Source: Nitrosomonas sp.
GTDB lineage: Bacteria; Pseudomonadota; Gammaproteobacteria; Burkholderiales; Nitrosomonadaceae
Assembly: GCA_008015565.1 (NCBI GenBank)
Contig: SSFV01000118.1
Location: 1 to 64,000, forward strand
Reading direction: 5' to 3'
Length of the DNA: 64,000 bases
Below are positions 42,884 to 52,614 of this stretch, piece after piece. The notes under the pieces are model-generated. The model was given only the letters and a program-made list of their open reading frames with translations, was not told the DNA's origin and made no database searches. Numbering within the stretch: the stretch's first letter is position 1; each line of letters opens with the position of its first letter. Position numbers and translations under genes: made by a program.

Positions 42884-42918
42884 ACAAACACTCCTTTTAT
42901 GATTCAGCCTTAGCTTGT

Positions 42919-44091
42919 TCAAGCGGGTTGAGTTTTGGCCGCATTGACTGCTTTTTGCGCGGCATCGGCCATATTGTCTGCCGGAATGATCGTCAAGCCG
43001 GAATCCGCCAGAATCTTTTTGCCTAACTCAACATTAGTGCCCTCCAAGCGAACTACCAGCGGAACCGTAAGTTGAATATCGCGCGCTGCAGCCACCACGC
43101 CTTGTGCGATGACATCGCATTTCATAATACCGCCGAAAATGTTGACCAGAATTGCTTGCAATTTTGGATTTCGTAACATCAACTTAAAAGCTTCGGTTAC
43201 TTTTTCCGCACTTGCCCCCCCACCTACATCAAGGAAATTGGCAGGATTGCCGCCGTATAACTTAATAATATCCATCGTTGCCATCGCCAATCCTGCACCG
43301 TTTACCAAACATCCGATATTACCGTCCAGCGGAATGTACGATAATTCATGCTTCGACGCTTCGATCTCGACTGGATCTTCCTCATCCAAATCGCGTAATG
43401 CAACAATTTCAGGGTGACGGAACAATGCATTGTCATCGAAATTCATTTTGGCGTCGAGCGCCATCACAAGATCGCCGGTAACAAGGCCTAACGGATTGAT
43501 TTCAAGTAAAGACGCATCAGTTTCGTCAAATGCCCGATATAATCCTTGAAGCAACGTTACCGCTTGCGGTAAACACGATGCAGGAATGCCGATTTTTTGC
43601 GCGATGTCTTCGGCCTGCTGTTGGCTTAAACCCGTGAATGGTTCGATAAATACTTTATGAATTTTCTCAGGTGTTTCAGCCGCTACTTTTTCGATATCCA
43701 TACCGCCTTCTGAGCTAGCCATTAAGCATACGCGCTGACGGCCGCGATCCACCACCATACCCACATAATATTCTTTCTCGATTTGCACGCCTTGTTCAAT
43801 GAAAATGCGGTGTACGATTTGCCCTTCCGGGCCAGTTTGGTGGGTAATCAATCGCATATTGAGAATTTCACTTGCTCGTTGCCGCAACTCATCGAGTGTT
43901 CGAGCCAGCTTCACACCGCCGCCCTTGCCACGCCCACCTGCATAAATCTGCGCTTTCACTACCCAAGCATCGCCGCCCAATTGCTTTGCAGCGTCCGCCG
44001 CTTCATCGGCATTGAAGCAGGCAATGCCTTTAGGTGTGATCACTCCATATTTTTGCAGAATTTCTTTGGCTTGATATTCATGAATTTTCAT
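42919..44091 (-). CDS. sucC: Succinyl-CoA synthetase beta subunit
   Basis: [22 protein letters not shown]; the internal ATG at 44091 is the better start than ORF start 44217. Confidence 0.97.
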   Translation of the reverse strand: MKIHEYQAKEILQKYGVITPKGIACFNADEAADAAKQLGGDAWVVKAQIYAGGRGKGGGVKLARTLDELRQRASEILNMRLITHQTGPEGQIVHRIFIEQGVQIEKEYYVGMVVDRGRQRVCLMASSEGGMDIEKVAAETPEKIHKVFIEPFTGLSQQQAEDIAQKIGIPASCLPQAVTLLQGLYRAFDETDASLLEINPLGLVTGDLVMALDAKMNFDDNALFRHPEIVALRDLDEEDPVEIEASKHELSYIPLDGNIGCLVNGAGLAMATMDIIKLYGGNPANFLDVGGGASAEKVTEAFKLMLRNPKLQAILVNIFGGIMKCDVIAQGVVAAARDIQLTVPLVVRLEGTNVELGKKILADSGLTIIPADNMADAAQKAVNAAKTQPA

Positions 44092-44271
44092 GCCTGCATC
44101 TCCATCGCTATGACTTCCATTTTTTATATACTGCCAGTATAGCTCAATCATCGACGATGATTGAGGTTGATTATTGTTACCAATGAACTCCACATTTACT
44201 GCTTTGTCCATCATCACGATCTTACAAAACCATGCATCTGCACAGTGTAACGGTAGCCTGCTGAAGCACTG

Positions 44272-45240
44272 CTACAGGTTTTTCAGCTCCGGAAAAATGA
44301 CAGCCGGCACCAGGCGTATGTAAAACAACTCACCAATCAATTCCACCAATGTTTGGGTCACAATGACAGCGGCTGCCAAAATCCAGGTATCCGGTAAAGC
44401 TAGCGCAAGTGGTAGTACTACCAATGAATTACGCGTCCCTGCACTAAAAGCCAGCGCTCTGCCCGCCTCTGTATCGAGATGAAACATATGAGCAGCCACT
44501 CGTGCGATTAGCGGCATAATGACCATGAAAATAACATAGACTGGCACAATCCGGCTTACCAATGGGAAGAATTCTTCGACTCTACCTATTTGTGACACAA
44601 CAACAAGAAACAAAGTTATCGCCATGAATGGCACTGGCAGCCAGGCAGTTGCCACAAGCCAGCGTGTGACGCCAGCACTGCGTTTCGCCCAAAATTCGGT
44701 GACTACGGCAAGTCCTAACGGCAAAACGATCAGTATAAAAAAAGCCTGTAAAAACGGTCCCGCAGTTATGATCTGCGCTGCCTGTCCACCCATGAAGAAC
44801 CACAGATATACGGGCAAAAGCAGCATTTGAACAAACAGCAGCAGAGGTGTGGCTGCCAGAATAAGCCGCGCATCACCGCGGCCAAGATGAGTAAATACAA
44901 TGACATAATCAATGCACGGTGTGAGCAGCACCAGGTATACACCCAGTAAAAGCGGCGGGTGAGAAGGCAGAAAATGTGTCAATACCCAAACAAAAGCGGG
45001 AACAGCAAGAAAATTAACTGTGAGCAGCGCCATGGTAAATCTTCGATTGGCGAATGCTGCGCGTAGATGAAGAAGCGGAATTTGGGCAAACATTCCATAA
45101 AGCAGCACTGCAATGATAGGAGAGATAAGCCATTCCAGTGTTGCACCAAAGTCAGGCTGCCATAGTCCAAGACCTGCTCCTAAAGCCAAGGCCGCAGCAT
45201 AAACCCAGATCTGCAATTTTTCTAACAGTTCTCTTGGCAT
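44272..45240 (-). CDS. Bile acid:sodium symporter / ACR3-like arsenic resistance family permease
   Basis: About 10 TM helices; LLTPCIDYVIVFTHLGRGDARLILAATPLLL. Confidence 0.75.
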   Translation of the reverse strand: MPRELLEKLQIWVYAAALALGAGLGLWQPDFGATLEWLISPIIAVLLYGMFAQIPLLHLRAAFANRRFTMALLTVNFLAVPAFVWVLTHFLPSHPPLLLGVYLVLLTPCIDYVIVFTHLGRGDARLILAATPLLLFVQMLLLPVYLWFFMGGQAAQIITAGPFLQAFFILIVLPLGLAVVTEFWAKRSAGVTRWLVATAWLPVPFMAITLFLVVVSQIGRVEEFFPLVSRIVPVYVIFMVIMPLIARVAAHMFHLDTEAGRALAFSAGTRNSLVVLPLALALPDTWILAAAVIVTQTLVELIGELFYIRLVPAVIFPELKNL

Positions 45241-45564
45241 GCCGCCTCCTTGGACTGCCTCGTATAAGAAAATAGTCCGGAAATCATATTGCTAACACTT
45301 GCACAAACAGTAGCATGTAAAACTTTGCACTATCGCGCTGAAAAAGGCTACTCGCCATTTTGGGCTTGTTTTCCTGCAAAAAAATGGCACGGTTAATCGA
45401 AGCTTGGGATTGAGACCATGCAGAGATTAAATAAAAGTTTTGTGTTATACCGCCATACTGAAAATTTTCGGCTGATCCTTTTTCAAGTTTGAACACTTAA
45501 TGAACTTTGCCTAATCATCAGGTATTATTAACTCTGCTAGTCTAGGACTCAATAATTGATATAT

Positions 45565-46617
45565 ATGGATACCAACGAAACCACCCCGGCACCGGTGCTT
45601 GAAATCAACACTTCGCGTCAAATGTTGGCATGGCTGGCTGAGCAAAATCTCTCCATTGCATTAACCACATATCAAATTGGCAAATTATATTTCATTGGCC
45701 TGAAACCTGATAAAACACTTTCAGTATTCGAGCGTAGTTTCAATCGTTGCATGGGTTTATGCGCCACGACCAATGGCCTGTACATGAGCAGTTTGTATCA
45801 AATTTGGCGGTTTGAAAACATATTTGAACCCGGGCAGCAACAAGACGGTTATGATCGGCTGTATGTGCCACAAATCGGTTATACCACAGGTGATCTGGAT
45901 ATCCACGACATGGCTGTGGATCACAGTGGCCGATTGGTGTTCGTGAATACTTTATTTAGCTGCTTAGCTACGCTGAGTGAAACGCACAGCTTCAAACCGC
46001 TGTGGCACCCCCCTTTTATTAGCAAACTCGCAGCAGAAGATCGCTGCCACCTCAATGGATTGGCAATGAGGCAAGGTCAACCGGCCTATATGACGGCAGT
46101 TAGTCAATCCGATGTAGCGGATGGTTGGCGCGAGCATCGTACAGAGGGTGGTATTGTCATTGATGTTAGCAACAACGAAATTGTATGTACCGGACTATCT
46201 ATGCCACATTCTCCGCGTTGGCACAATGATCGATTATGGTTGCTCAATTCCGGAACAGGTGATTTTGGTTATGTCGATCTTAATACAGGTCGTTTTGAAC
46301 CAATATGCTTTTGCCCAGGTTATATGCGCGGTTTAAGCTTTCATGGACATTTTGCTTTGGTAGGCTTGTCCAAACCACGCCACAATAAAACTTTTAGCGG
46401 GTTGCCTTTGGATAGCAACCTTAAATCGCGCAATGCCGAGGCTCGATGCGGAATACAAATCATCGATTTACGCAATGGAGATATTGTGCATTGGCTTCGC
46501 ATGGAAGGCATCGTTGAAGAGCTCTATGACGTTGTTGCTCTGCCAGATATACGCCGGCCGATGGCGCTCGGATTCAAGACTGATGAAATTCGGCGGGTAT
46601 TAAGCATCGAAGCCTAG
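45565..46617 (+). CDS. TIGR03032 family protein
   Basis: PRWHNDRLWLLNSGTGDFGYVDLNTGRFEPICFCPGYMRGLSFHG; NGLAM...YMTAVSQSDVADGWREHR. Confidence 0.8.
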   Translation: MDTNETTPAPVLEINTSRQMLAWLAEQNLSIALTTYQIGKLYFIGLKPDKTLSVFERSFNRCMGLCATTNGLYMSSLYQIWRFENIFEPGQQQDGYDRLYVPQIGYTTGDLDIHDMAVDHSGRLVFVNTLFSCLATLSETHSFKPLWHPPFISKLAAEDRCHLNGLAMRQGQPAYMTAVSQSDVADGWREHRTEGGIVIDVSNNEIVCTGLSMPHSPRWHNDRLWLLNSGTGDFGYVDLNTGRFEPICFCPGYMRGLSFHGHFALVGLSKPRHNKTFSGLPLDSNLKSRNAEARCGIQIIDLRNGDIVHWLRMEGIVEELYDVVALPDIRRPMALGFKTDEIRRVLSIEA

Positions 46618-46744
46618 TATTGACCACTTATATTCGAACGAAAAATTTATCCTGACTATACACGTGTAATCAGCAATTTTTTCGGCTTTGATTTCATCGA
46701 TCATAAGTATACATTAATGTTTTCTTGCGAAAACCGGAAAACGA

Positions 46745-48283
46745 ATGACTACTCCCTTTGTCTCCAGCAGTGTTACAGCCGCTCAAACCGCCAATCACAT
46801 TACCATTGACGCACTATTAGGCGATTGGCGTTGGACCAACCCAGCCATTTCCTATAGTTTTCCTACCAGCAATAGTCCTCTTCTTTGGTCGACATTGCTT
46901 GGATCCGGTTATGGACCGCAGTCCGGTGATGGTGAACCTTGGCATAGCGCAGCCAAGTCGCTCACAGCTAACGACCAAATCAATTTTGAATTGGCACTGC
47001 AAAAATGGGCTAATGTTGCAAGCATCAGTTTTACAAAGCTTAATGAAGCCACTAATGAGGTAGGCGATATTCGAGCAGCGTATAGCGAAGATCCTGATGA
47101 ATTCATATTAGCTTGGACTTATCTACCGGGCTTTAGTGTCCGGGCAGGTGATATCTGGATTAACACCTTAGGTCTTCTCAATTTCCAAGATTGGAACCCT
47201 GGCACAATTTCCTTTGAATCTATTTTGCATGAAATTGGCCACACATTGGGACTCAAACACCCCTTTTTTGATTCGGACTATCCCTTTGCAGCAACGCTCC
47301 CAGCGGATCTGGATAACACTTTGCATACTATCATGAGCTATACCTATGCGAATTTACAAGGTGAACAGGGTAATGAGTTCTCCTTCCATCCGACTTCACC
47401 GATGGTGCTGGATATCGCTGCCGTTCAATATCTGTACGGTGCCAACGGCAATTTTCATGCCGCTAATGATAACTATATCTATAATGATGAAAACATTTAT
47501 CATGAAACTATTTGGGATGCGGGTGGAACTGACACCTTTCACTATTCGGGCGCCATTCCAGCCAGTATTGATTTAAATGCTTCGAATGGATCTTATATTG
47601 GCAAGCCGGTATATGTTCAATCCAATGGCGTCAATCTCGGTTTACCCATCCCCAATGTATGGATTGCCGCTGGCGTTACGATAGAAAACGCCACTGCTGG
47701 CCAAAGTAACGACATACTTATCGGCAACGCCTCCGGCAACACGCTCGACGGCGGTTTAGGCATTGACACGGCAGTGGTGAGATCCCAACGCAGTCAATTC
47801 ACGCTTGGAAAAATATCCACTGGGTATACCATCGCCGAAAATACTAATTCTAACAACCGCGATACACTGATTGCAGTCGAGCGCTTGAAATTTGAAGATA
47901 TTGGAATTGCTGTGGATTTTGACGCGCATGCCGGTGAAGTTGCTAAATTACTTGGCGCCGTATTTGGCCGTGGCGCTGTCGCAAACCGGGAATATGCCGG
48001 CATTGGTTTAGCAAAGGCCGATAACGGACTTGATTATGAACAATTGGGGGAATTCGCCATCGCTGCAACAGGCTTAGAAACTTACGATGAGATTGTAACT
48101 CTGTTATGGCGCAATCTATTCGGTGCTTCACCAACAAGAACGGAAAAATCCCCTTACCTAAAAATGCTCGACAGCGGCCAGATTTCAATTGGCGCCTTAG
48201 CCGTTGCTGCTGCAGACAGCGAATTTAATGCTGACAACATTGATTTGATTGGATTGCTGCAAACCGGGCTGGAATACATCTAG
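46745..48283 (+). CDS. Serralysin-like M10 metalloprotease with RTX-type segment
   Basis: HEIGHTLGLKH zinc site, TIMSYTY Met-turn, NDILIGNASGNTLDGGLGIDT RTX-like repeat; no N-terminal signal peptide. Confidence 0.88.
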   Translation: MTTPFVSSSVTAAQTANHITIDALLGDWRWTNPAISYSFPTSNSPLLWSTLLGSGYGPQSGDGEPWHSAAKSLTANDQINFELALQKWANVASISFTKLNEATNEVGDIRAAYSEDPDEFILAWTYLPGFSVRAGDIWINTLGLLNFQDWNPGTISFESILHEIGHTLGLKHPFFDSDYPFAATLPADLDNTLHTIMSYTYANLQGEQGNEFSFHPTSPMVLDIAAVQYLYGANGNFHAANDNYIYNDENIYHETIWDAGGTDTFHYSGAIPASIDLNASNGSYIGKPVYVQSNGVNLGLPIPNVWIAAGVTIENATAGQSNDILIGNASGNTLDGGLGIDTAVVRSQRSQFTLGKISTGYTIAENTNSNNRDTLIAVERLKFEDIGIAVDFDAHAGEVAKLLGAVFGRGAVANREYAGIGLAKADNGLDYEQLGEFAIAATGLETYDEIVTLLWRNLFGASPTRTEKSPYLKMLDSGQISIGALAVAAADSEFNADNIDLIGLLQTGLEYI

Positions 48284-48343
48284 CGTTATGCCAGCACAAT
48301 TTTTAGGCACTCCCCCCAGTTTTATATAAAAGAAAAAGTGTGC

Positions 48344-48456
48344 TAGATACCCTTGCATAACTGGCTTTTTGGATAGTTTTGTATTTTTAAGTAACTGATT
48401 TTATTAGCAACATATACACAAAAAACTCCAGATACCTAGTTATGCAGGGGTCTCTA
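48344..48456. repeat. Inverted-repeat-bounded ~113 bp unit (possible MITE / IS end remnant)
   Basis: TAGATACCCTTGCATAACT (48344-48362) vs AGTTATGCAGGGGTCTCTA (48438-48456), 17/19 complementary. Confidence 0.45.
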
Positions 48457-48477
48457 CTATATGATTGGGCTTCACAG

Positions 48478-50151
48478 TCAGTCAGATGCAATCGCAAGCT
48501 GTGCCCTTATATTAAGCAATTCGGCGTCACTTGGAAGCACCGACTCGGCCCTCTCTAGATAAAGTTTGGCATCGTTGATCCTGCCTTCAATCATCGCTTT
48601 GTTTATGAATTGAATATAGCGATTAACTATTTTTTGCAAACCGGCAAGCGCTTCGGCATTAGCCGGCTCTGCATCAAGTACTGCGCGATAGTATTTATAC
48701 GCATTATCTTTCGCTGGCGTAGTGAGCCGTTCTGCTTGCATTGCTCTTGCTGCGGCAGCCAGATATTTTTTGCGTACATCCGCAGCAATTGTTATTTCCT
48801 GAGTACTCACCGATTGATACTGGGACAATGGCTGCTCAATCATTGCCGGTTGCTGGCCTATTTCCGATTTTGCTGCATCCGTCAACGTATGCGTATCAAC
48901 CGGCGCGCTTTCCGATGACTGTTTTTCAACTCCGGCGGTTGTTCCCTGATCAATTTTTGCTATGTTATCTGTTGCGGATATCTGATCCGATTCAATATCG
49001 ATCGTTACTGGAGGTTGCATTTCCGGAACTACCGCAATCGCTTCAGTTTGGTGCGTTACAGATGGAATAGCCGGTAGCATAGCGGGTTTGTCAACTGGTA
49101 TTTCTGCCGGTTCTGGATTAAGCCACAACACCGAAGCAACCAGCACAGTTATTCCCGCCACCGTACCTATCCATAGTAAGTTATTGTTACGACTGCCCAT
49201 ATCTTTTGTGGCAGCTTGTCTAGAAGCCGGAGATCGAGCGCTCTGATCATCGCTATGCTCTGATTTCAGCAACATTAACAGCTCAGCTGCCGACTGCGGC
49301 CGTTGACTGTACTCAGGTTGCAGCATCCAGTTAACTGCTTGCAAAAATTGCGCGCTATATGAAGAACCATTCGCAGTATCGTGAGATAAAGTCATCGGAT
49401 CAGGCTCACCTTTGCTCAATGCCATTATCCGGTTTTGTGCAGAAACTGGCTGGCGATGCATCATACAGTAATACATCGTTGCACCAAGCGCATAAAAATC
49501 AATGGCTGGTGCAAACTCACGCCTTGCCTCGTATTGCTCTATCGGCGCATACCCCGTTGCAAGCTGCTCAATTAATTGACCTGCATGCCCGGCGATTGCC
49601 AATCGTGCCGCTGAAAAATCCGTCAGCCGCGGTTCACCGTCTTTACTTAAAAATATCGCCGCCGGTTGAATACCACCATGTACTATCTTGTATTCATGAA
49701 TCTTTTGCACAGCATCCAGCATCGATGTCAGAATGAATTTTAATTCGGCTTCAGCCAATACGTTTGGGGATTCGGCCAATTTAGACAGTGAAGCCCCTTT
49801 TTGCATAGCTACGATTAAATAAGCTGTGCCATTGAGCTGCAGCACATTCTCAGCAGAAACAATATTGGGATGTTCGAGTTGCGTGAGAATTTCCGCCTGT
49901 TCCACAAATACTTTTAATCCGGAATCAAAGCGCTCCTGATCATTTTCAGACTTAGGTTTAACGCCAAGACCATTATTTGTTCGCATAGCATAAGCATAAG
50001 GAAAATACTCTTGTATTTTTACCCACTCTTTCAAATGGTGATTCCAGGCGCGATAGGTAATATCAAAAGCGCGAACCTTCATAGTGTCTTTAATTTCATA
50101 AACACCCATTTGAGTACCGGCAGGTAAAACATTGTCGTGTAACTGTGTCAT
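48478..50151 (-). CDS. Ser/Thr kinase-fold pseudokinase, TM helix, C-terminal repeat region
   Basis: Kinase fold with degenerate motifs (VKIQEYFPYA, VHGGIQPAAIFL, DFSAARLA), TM NNLLWIGTVAGITVLVASVLWL and a TPR-like C-terminus. Confidence 0.8.
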   Translation of the reverse strand: MTQLHDNVLPAGTQMGVYEIKDTMKVRAFDITYRAWNHHLKEWVKIQEYFPYAYAMRTNNGLGVKPKSENDQERFDSGLKVFVEQAEILTQLEHPNIVSAENVLQLNGTAYLIVAMQKGASLSKLAESPNVLAEAELKFILTSMLDAVQKIHEYKIVHGGIQPAAIFLSKDGEPRLTDFSAARLAIAGHAGQLIEQLATGYAPIEQYEARREFAPAIDFYALGATMYYCMMHRQPVSAQNRIMALSKGEPDPMTLSHDTANGSSYSAQFLQAVNWMLQPEYSQRPQSAAELLMLLKSEHSDDQSARSPASRQAATKDMGSRNNNLLWIGTVAGITVLVASVLWLNPEPAEIPVDKPAMLPAIPSVTHQTEAIAVVPEMQPPVTIDIESDQISATDNIAKIDQGTTAGVEKQSSESAPVDTHTLTDAAKSEIGQQPAMIEQPLSQYQSVSTQEITIAADVRKKYLAAAARAMQAERLTTPAKDNAYKYYRAVLDAEPANAEALAGLQKIVNRYIQFINKAMIEGRINDAKLYLERAESVLPSDAELLNIRAQLAIASD

Positions 50152-50516
50152 GATGCAAATCTTCCTAAGTCTTTAAAATTTTTATTGTGTTCTTTATTGA
50201 AGGGCAGTTTTGTATAGTTTACCCTGCTATGAAAAACTAGCAAGGGAGCATTGTTCTTGATAAAATTCTGCAACAAGTCTCTTTAATTAGCAGCATAAAG
50301 TTACTGTCGGGAATGTTATATAAGTTTTATATCATAAAGATGCGGTAGATTTTTTCTAATGATTCAGAAAATTTTTGTGAGGTTAGCCACTTAGAAAATT
50401 TATAACTTTTTATTGAAAAACATCACCGGATCATGTGGTCGAGTTAACAAGCAAAACATCATCCCTAAAGCATCTAGTTCAGGGCACACTTTTATAAGAA
50501 TGAAAAGGAACTGTAT

Positions 50517-51980
50517 ATGTCGCCTAGTTCAACACAAATCAATAAGTATCTAAAAAGTCTGCAAAAACACCTTTCCGATGAGCATCCTGACAATCCAACA
50601 TTAGCTAATGCGGTAAAAAGTTTCAGAAAAATGGACTATGTAGGTCAAAGTATGGGATTAATCAACAAAGATGAATCCTACGCTACTTGCGTTACTTGGT
50701 GGCCCATGATTGCAGTGCTAGGCACATTCTCCGCCGGCAAATCGACTTATATCAATTCATATTTGGATATGCCACTACAACGAACAGGCACCCAAGCTGT
50801 GGATGATAAATTTACGGTTATTTGCCACAGTCGCCATAACGAATCAAAAATACTACCGGGTATCGCACTGGATGCAGATCCTCGTTTCCCTTTTTTTCAA
50901 ATTAGCCGCAGTATTGAAGAGATTTCGGAAACCGGACAAGAACGTATTGATGCTTATTTACAATTAAAAACTTGCCCTTCAGAAAATATCCGTGGAAAAA
51001 TTTTGATAGATTCCCCAGGATTTGATGCCGACGATCAGCGTGCTTCAACGTTACGATTAACTCAGCATATTATTAACTTATCTGATCTGGTGCTGGTTTT
51101 CTTTGATGCGCGCCACCCAGAACCAAAGGCCATGCAAGATACTTTAGCGTATTTGGTATCAGCAAGTGTTAATCGTGCAGACGCCAATAAATTCCTATAC
51201 ATCCTTAACCAAATTGATGTCACAGCACAAGAAGATAATCCAGAAGAGGTTGTATCGGCTTGGCAACGCTCGCTGGCAGAAGTAGGCTTAGTTACTGGCA
51301 GATTTTATCGAATTTACAATCCCAGCGCGGCTGTTCCAATCGCCAATCCAAGCATCAGAGAACGTTTCGAAAAAAAACGAAAGGAAGACATGGCCGATAT
51401 TGATGCGAGAATGCATCAAATTGAAGTAGAACGCGCTTACCGCATTGTCGGGAAACTTGAACAAACTGCCAAGGATGTCAAAAATAAAGTTGTAATTAAG
51501 CTTACTGATATGCTCAAAAAATGGAAAAGCAAAGTAATGCTGCTCGATGGCATAGCATTTAGCGCTCTGGCCATATTAGCAGGCATAACGCTTACCATGA
51601 CCGACTCATGGCATCTTGTTAAAAATTTATCAGCAGAATTTATGCAGGGTGAGACATCGGCACTGTTCGTAGTTACACTACTTTTCATCAGCGTCATTTA
51701 TATACACTTTTTTATTCGCCGCTCTGCCGCGAATAAGCTTCTAAAGAAATTAGCCGATGAAATTGGAAACGATCCGGACAAATACAAACAATACATGCAA
51801 GCATTTAATAAAAGCACAGCTGCTTATCGTCCAATGTTGCTAGCTAATCCCGCAGGTTGGAATGAATTAACTGAACAAACAATTGATGAAATCATTAATG
51901 AAGCTAATGACTACATACAGGCATTGAATGATCAATTTACAAATCCATCAGGTAACGGAGGCGAGAATTCACAAGTTTGA
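50517..51980 (+). CDS. Dynamin-like / large GTPase with TM segments
   Basis: P-loop GTFSAGKSTYINSYL, ILIDSPGFDADDQ (DxPG), LNQID (N/TKxD-like); two C-terminal TM helices. Confidence 0.85.
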   Translation: MSPSSTQINKYLKSLQKHLSDEHPDNPTLANAVKSFRKMDYVGQSMGLINKDESYATCVTWWPMIAVLGTFSAGKSTYINSYLDMPLQRTGTQAVDDKFTVICHSRHNESKILPGIALDADPRFPFFQISRSIEEISETGQERIDAYLQLKTCPSENIRGKILIDSPGFDADDQRASTLRLTQHIINLSDLVLVFFDARHPEPKAMQDTLAYLVSASVNRADANKFLYILNQIDVTAQEDNPEEVVSAWQRSLAEVGLVTGRFYRIYNPSAAVPIANPSIRERFEKKRKEDMADIDARMHQIEVERAYRIVGKLEQTAKDVKNKVVIKLTDMLKKWKSKVMLLDGIAFSALAILAGITLTMTDSWHLVKNLSAEFMQGETSALFVVTLLFISVIYIHFFIRRSAANKLLKKLADEIGNDPDKYKQYMQAFNKSTAAYRPMLLANPAGWNELTEQTIDEIINEANDYIQALNDQFTNPSGNGGENSQV

Positions 51981-52216
51981 ATTCACATCATTCACTTCGT
52001 CACGCAGTAAGATCGTGAGCTTTTGGACAACCTAAGAAATTGTATGCTTAATTTGTCGATATGCGCCACCCTGAAATCTCGCCACTATAAACATTATAAA
52101 TATCTTAACCATCTCACCCTTATAATCTGCAATATATGATTTGGACAAGAAGTGGATTAAATAGTAAAATTCCACCTTTTTTACGCTAGCAATTAATTCA
52201 ATCGGAGAAATCATTC

Positions 52217-52486
52217 ATGTCAGTCACAATCGACCAAAAAGCACAGATAGTGCGGGACTATCAAAGAGCCGACGGAGATACTGGTTCTCCTGAAGTTCAG
52301 ATTGCCCTTCTAACATTCAGAATCAATGACTTGATTGGGCATTTTAAAGTGCATGTCAAGGATCACCATTCACGTAGAGGTTTGCTACGTATGGTTGGCC
52401 GTCGTCGTAAGCTACTTGATTACCTCAAAAGTTGCAATATTGACACATATCAATCACTGATTGAACGCCTTGGTTTACGTAAATAA
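52217..52486 (+). CDS. rpsO: 30S ribosomal protein S15
   Basis: [51 protein letters not shown]. Confidence 0.97.
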   Translation: MSVTIDQKAQIVRDYQRADGDTGSPEVQIALLTFRINDLIGHFKVHVKDHHSRRGLLRMVGRRRKLLDYLKSCNIDTYQSLIERLGLRK

Positions 52487-52614
52487 GCCCTCTTTTGGTA
52501 GACGAAGTCAGCAACAAATCAAGTAGGCCATTTTCCAACAAATTATCATGTAACCAATAATATTATTAGGGGATAATTGAAGTTAGGAAAAATTCATCAG
52601 AAAAGGACTGTTAA

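Noticed and set aside
42446-42913. 155 aa plus ORF
   Set aside because: Antisense to sucD with no RBS or motif support.
45284-45496. 70 aa minus ORF
   Set aside because: No motif or RBS support in an AT-rich intergenic region.
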